The notes under the pieces: model-generated
What the model was told of the DNA's origin: nothing
Database searches by the model: none
Seen by the model: the letters and a program-made list of their open reading frames with translations, nothing else
Assembly: GCF_008693385.1 (NCBI RefSeq)
Contig: NZ_CP044067.1
Coordinates: forward strand, 1,552,501 to 1,616,500
Direction: 5' to 3'
Length of the DNA stretch: 64,000 nt
From: Cupriavidus pauculus
GTDB lineage: Bacteria; Pseudomonadota; Gammaproteobacteria; Burkholderiales; Burkholderiaceae
Shown here: positions 62,402-64,000 of the stretch, piece by piece
Numbering within the stretch: position 1 is the stretch's first letter
How the letters are laid out: every line of letters begins with the position of its first letter
Translations under genes and position numbers: made by a program

Positions 62402-63334
62402 ATGCTCCATATCACCGACGAACAGATCGACCGCCATGTCAGCGCGGCGGATGCGCAGGCCGCCATGCTCGAAGCGTTCCGCAGCTTCGGCCAGCATCGC
62501 GCGGCCATGCAGGAGCGCATCCGCACCGAGGCCGGCGGCGTCAAGTTGTCCACGCTGGGCGCGGTCATTCCGGATCAGCAGGTGGCGGGCGCCAAGGTGT
62601 ATACGACGATCGCGTGTCAGTTCTCTTTCGTGATCCTGCTGTTCTCCACCGTCAGTGGCGCGCCGCTCGCATCGTTCGATGCCGGTGCGATCACCCGGCT
62701 GCGCACCGCGGCGTGCACGGTACTGGCGGCGCAGCGGCTCGCGCGCCCCGACGCGCAAACGCTCGCGCTGTTCGGCGCGGGCACGCAGGGTGTGCAGCAC
62801 GCGCTGCAGCTGTCGGCGGCGCTGCCGCTGGAACGCATCCTGATCAGCGACCCGCATGCCGACGCCTCCGTGGCGGAACGTCTGACCGCGCAGTGCGGGA
62901 TCCCGGCCACGTTCGCCACGCCCGAAACGTGCGTGGCCGAGGCCGATGTCGTGGTGACCGCCTCGCGCTCGACCACACCGCTGTTCGCCGGCGCGTCGCT
63001 GCGCCGGGGCGCGTTCGTCGCGGCCATCGGCTCGAGCCTGCCGCATACGCGCGAGCTCGACGACACGGCATTGGCGCGCGCCGCCACGGTGGTCGTCGAA
63101 TGGCGGCCGCAATCGCTGCGCGAAGCGGGTGACCTCGTGCTGGCCGATCCGTCCGTGCTGCCCGATCACAAGATCGTCGAGCTCGGCGATGTGTTGCTGG
63201 ACCGGCACACCGTTCGGCATAGCGCGGACGACATCGTCATCTACAAATCCGTCGGCGTCGGCCTCGAGGACATAGCCCTCGCCGGCGTTGCCTACCAGCG
63301 GATCACCGCAGCCCGGGAAGCCCGGGCCGCATGA
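62402..63334 (+). CDS. Ornithine cyclodeaminase/mu-crystallin-family protein
   Basis: 310 residues. Family motifs: the lysine in GAKVYTT, ASFDAGAITRLRTAACTVLAAQRLA, the NAD(P)-binding FGAGTQG, and ASRSTTPLF. Members cyclise ornithine, reduce cyclic or linear imino acids (pyrroline-2-carboxylate, iminosuccinate) or make amino acids from 2-oxo acids. Here a reductase of a small imino acid is more likely than ornithine cyclodeamination, since no arginine/ornithine genes are near. It is followed 55 bp later by the diiron protein and diverges from the ferredoxin operon. Confidence 0.9.
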   Translation: MLHITDEQIDRHVSAADAQAAMLEAFRSFGQHRAAMQERIRTEAGGVKLSTLGAVIPDQQVAGAKVYTTIACQFSFVILLFSTVSGAPLASFDAGAITRLRTAACTVLAAQRLARPDAQTLALFGAGTQGVQHALQLSAALPLERILISDPHADASVAERLTAQCGIPATFATPETCVAEADVVVTASRSTTPLFAGASLRRGAFVAAIGSSLPHTRELDDTALARAATVVVEWRPQSLREAGDLVLADPSVLPDHKIVELGDVLLDRHTVRHSADDIVIYKSVGVGLEDIALAGVAYQRITAAREARAA

Positions 63335-63389
63335 CTCGCACCCAAACCCCTCCCCTTCTTCATTCCATCCCAGTCAAGGAGCCCACAAA

Positions 63390-64000
63390 ATGGCAGAACT
63401 GATGAACCGCGAAGACTTCCGCGCCGCCCTCGAGAACGCGATCAAGGGCAAGAGCGCCAACCAGGCACCGTTCAGCAAGGCATGGGCAGGCGGCACGCTG
63501 ACGCGCGAGCATCTGGCGCGCTGGGCAGAGAACCACTATCACTACGTGGGCCCGTTCGCCGACTACCTCGCCTATATCTACGCGCGCACGCCGGACCACA
63601 TGACCGAGGCCAAGGACTTCCTGCTGGCCAACATGTACGAAGAGGAAATCGGTGGCGACCGCCACACCGACCTGCTGGTCCGTTTTGCCGAAGCCTGCGG
63701 CACCACGCGCGAGCGCGTCGTGGACCCGGACAACATGTCGCCGACCACGCGCGGGCTGCAAAGCTGGTGCTATGCCGTGGCGATGCGTGAAGACCCGGTC
63801 GTCGCGGTCGCCGGCCTCGTCGTCGGCCTGGAATCGCAGGTGCCGTCGATCTATCGCAAGCAGACTCCGACGCTGCGCGAGAAGTACGGCTTCACGGACG
63901 AGGAAGTGGAATTCTTCGACCTGCATATCGTGTCCGACGAAATCCATGGCGAGCGCGGCTACCAGATCGTCCTCGAGCATGCCAACACGCCCGAACTGCA
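63390..64000 (+). CDS. Heme-oxygenase-like diiron oxygenase candidate (PqqC/TenA/CADD fold), cut by window end
   Basis: At least 203 residues in the open frame, no stop before the window ends. CAAGGAGCCC precedes the ATG. The fold signature is all-helical PqqC/TenA-like (HLARWAENHYHYVGPFADYLAYIYAR). The six ligands that define heme-oxygenase-like diiron oxygenases are all present with the CADD-type spacing: Glu85-x6-His92 (EEIGGDRH), Glu148 (VGLESQ), and His179-x3-Asp183-x2-His186 (HIVSDEIH). PqqC and TenA themselves lack this set. Members oxidise amino acids, fatty acids or N-containing groups using O2 and outside electrons. The ferredoxin operon next door could supply these. Confidence 0.88.
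   Translation, partial: MAELMNREDFRAALENAIKGKSANQAPFSKAWAGGTLTREHLARWAENHYHYVGPFADYLAYIYARTPDHMTEAKDFLLANMYEEEIGGDRHTDLLVRFAEACGTTRERVVDPDNMSPTTRGLQSWCYAVAMREDPVVAVAGLVVGLESQVPSIYRKQTPTLREKYGFTDEEVEFFDLHIVSDEIHGERGYQIVLEHANTPEL

Noticed and set aside
1..64000. tRNA, rRNA, insertion sequence or prophage genes
   Set aside because: Looked for cloverleaf arms with CCA-proximal TTCGA loops, transposase DDE-type proteins and integrases; none was recognised, though a by-eye search cannot exclude a small RNA gene.

Overview
The window is 64 kb of GC-rich, densely coding bacterial DNA. I read about 57 protein genes, two of them cut by the window edges, and found no rRNA, tRNA, CRISPR array, transposase or phage gene. 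The gene content points to a betaproteobacterium of the Burkholderiales, most likely Cupriavidus or a close relative. Evidence: two Bug-type tripartite-tricarboxylate receptors, many one-component regulators (LysR, GntR, IclR, AraC) each beside a small catabolic or transport operon, and sulfur-scavenging genes. The metabolic, accessory look fits a secondary chromosome. Genus and replicon are inferences.

Layout. 0-2 kb: end of an exopolysaccharide locus (polyprenyl-phosphate sugar transferase, then the first codons of a probable exported protein). 2-7.4 kb: a MoxR/DUF58/VWA module with a membrane-anchored trypsin-like protease, and a second VWA protein transcribed divergently. 7.4-11 kb: a coupled GMC oxidoreductase/metallophosphoesterase pair. 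11-15.7 kb: gamma-glutamyltransferase with a Bug receptor and a LysR regulator, then a GntR regulator. 15.7-22 kb: aconitase AcnA, an MHS-type MFS transporter, an amidohydrolase and a LysR regulator. 22-23.6 kb: a leader region with an inverted repeat and an orphan terminator, then an OpgC-like membrane protein. 23.7-32.4 kb: an eight-gene operon (spermidine/putrescine-type ABC transporter, three-subunit opine oxidase/hydroxyproline dehydrogenase-like enzyme, 2-hydroxyacid dehydrogenase) facing an IclR regulator. 32.4-38.5 kb: a Tat-signal MmgE/PrpD protein, a fatty acid hydroxylase-superfamily membrane enzyme, an MFS transporter plus iron alcohol dehydrogenase, and a GntR regulator. 38.6-48 kb: a diguanylate cyclase, small unknown proteins, a tartrate/D-malate dehydrogenase, a second Bug receptor, an SDR/AraC pair, a Bcr/CflA-type efflux pump and a YcaC-like hydrolase.

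48-58.4 kb is a sulfur-scavenging island: an SsuA-like binding protein, an SfnB-like flavoprotein, an FMN monooxygenase of the NtaA/DszA type, a complete peptide-type ABC transporter and a TauD-type dioxygenase. A TTCGTTC-containing motif recurs upstream of four of its transcription starts, which suggests one sulfur-starvation regulon.

59.5-64 kb is the most unusual segment. Two [2Fe-2S] ferredoxins, an unrecognised 105-residue protein and a 512-residue permease form one operon. It diverges from an ornithine-cyclodeaminase-like reductase and a protein (cut by the window end) carrying all six metal ligands expected of a heme-oxygenase-like diiron oxygenase. I propose this as a self-contained uptake and oxidation system for a small amino or imino acid; the substrate cannot be read from sequence.
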